Notes under the pieces: model-generated
Seen by the model: the letters and a program-made list of their open reading frames with translations, nothing else
What the model was told of the DNA's origin: nothing
The model's database searches: none
NCBI RefSeq assembly: GCF_032163395.1
Contig: NZ_CP119968.1
Coordinates: forward strand, 1,101,501-1,165,500
Source of the DNA: Gloeocapsopsis dulcis
GTDB lineage: Bacteria; Cyanobacteriota; Cyanobacteriia; Cyanobacteriales; Chroococcidiopsidaceae
Length of the DNA stretch: 64,000 nt
Reading direction: 5' to 3'
Shown: in pieces, positions 63,960 through 64,000 of the stretch
Layout of the letters: every line of letters begins with the position of its first letter
Numbering within the stretch: position 1 is the stretch's first letter
Made by a program: the position numbers and the translations under genes

Positions 63960-64000
63960 AAAAAATCATAAATTATTATTGCAGCTATCTTGACTCTGAG

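Noticed and set aside
1-64000. Frequent GCGATCGC palindromes as regulatory or restriction-linked sites
   Set aside because: This is the HIP1 octamer, abundant throughout many cyanobacterial genomes and found inside genes; useful only as a taxonomic hint.

Overview
The window comes from a cyanobacterial chromosome. Evidence: the octamer GCGATCGC (HIP1) recurs throughout, and there is a plastid-type ndhC-ndhK-ndhJ cluster, a rubA-ycf48-psbEFLJ photosystem II cluster, a psaI gene, two Hlip genes, a kaiABC clock operon, a Ycf20-family gene and a plant-type D-glycerate 3-kinase. KaiA is the short form without the N-terminal pseudo-receiver, which is known from Anabaena-like lineages. I infer a relative of Nostocales or Chroococcidiopsis-type unicells, but cannot name a species.

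Layout. (1) 0-10.3 kb: four tandem paralogous genes for exported right-handed beta-helix proteins, separated by long duplicated leaders and followed by a GNAT gene. (2) 10.8-15.5 kb: ndhCKJ (minus), rubA, ycf48 and psbEFLJ (plus). A roughly 300-nt structured RNA candidate, resembling an ORF-less HEARO/IscB omega-RNA element, lies between psbJ and the operon terminator. (3) 15.5-26.7 kb: core genes, including psaI, a PPP-type phosphatase, an M48 protease, a DUF4330 protein, an alpha/beta hydrolase-fold protein without an obvious catalytic triad, a polysaccharide deacetylase, the principal sigma factor, two Hlips, a UgpC/MalK-type ATPase, glycerate kinase and a Ycf20 protein. (4) 26.8-28.1 kb: an apparently intact TnpB element. 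It also carries an overlooked 46-codon ribbon-helix-helix gene, divergent from tnpB across an 11-bp inverted repeat that looks like a shared operator/promoter. (5) 28-40.9 kb: a GT39/ArnT-like glycosyltransferase, a CBS-PAS-histidine kinase with degenerate receivers, kaiABC, an ABC-F ATPase, a LeuC-type dehydratase and a cis-prenyltransferase. (6) 41.2-47.7 kb: a decayed accessory island. It holds AbrB/PIN, Phd/PIN (broken) and UPF0175/DUF3368 toxin-antitoxin-like pairs, a truncated methyltransferase, a group II intron with a broken reverse transcriptase, an ADP-ribosylglycohydrolase fragment flanked by two attC-like inverted repeats of about 88 bp, and a frameshifted DDE transposase. (7) 48.3-62.5 kb: an all-minus exopolysaccharide cluster with a Wzc-type tyrosine autokinase, four GT2/GT4 glycosyltransferases plus a WecG/TagA/CpsF transferase, an O-antigen ligase/polymerase, three sulfotransferases and a GH10 xylanase. 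The set suggests a sulfated polysaccharide. (8) 62.7-64 kb: an NCS1 cytosine/purine permease.

The upstream region of the first beta-helix gene (1-259) recurs, almost identical but inverted, at 47663-47919, between the transposase relic and the sulfated-polysaccharide cluster. This marks a duplication or inversion joining the two cell-surface loci, and suggests that the beta-helix genes and the polysaccharide cluster were once neighbours. That link is inference.

No rRNA, tRNA or CRISPR array was recognised. All calls come from reading the sequence; no database search was run.
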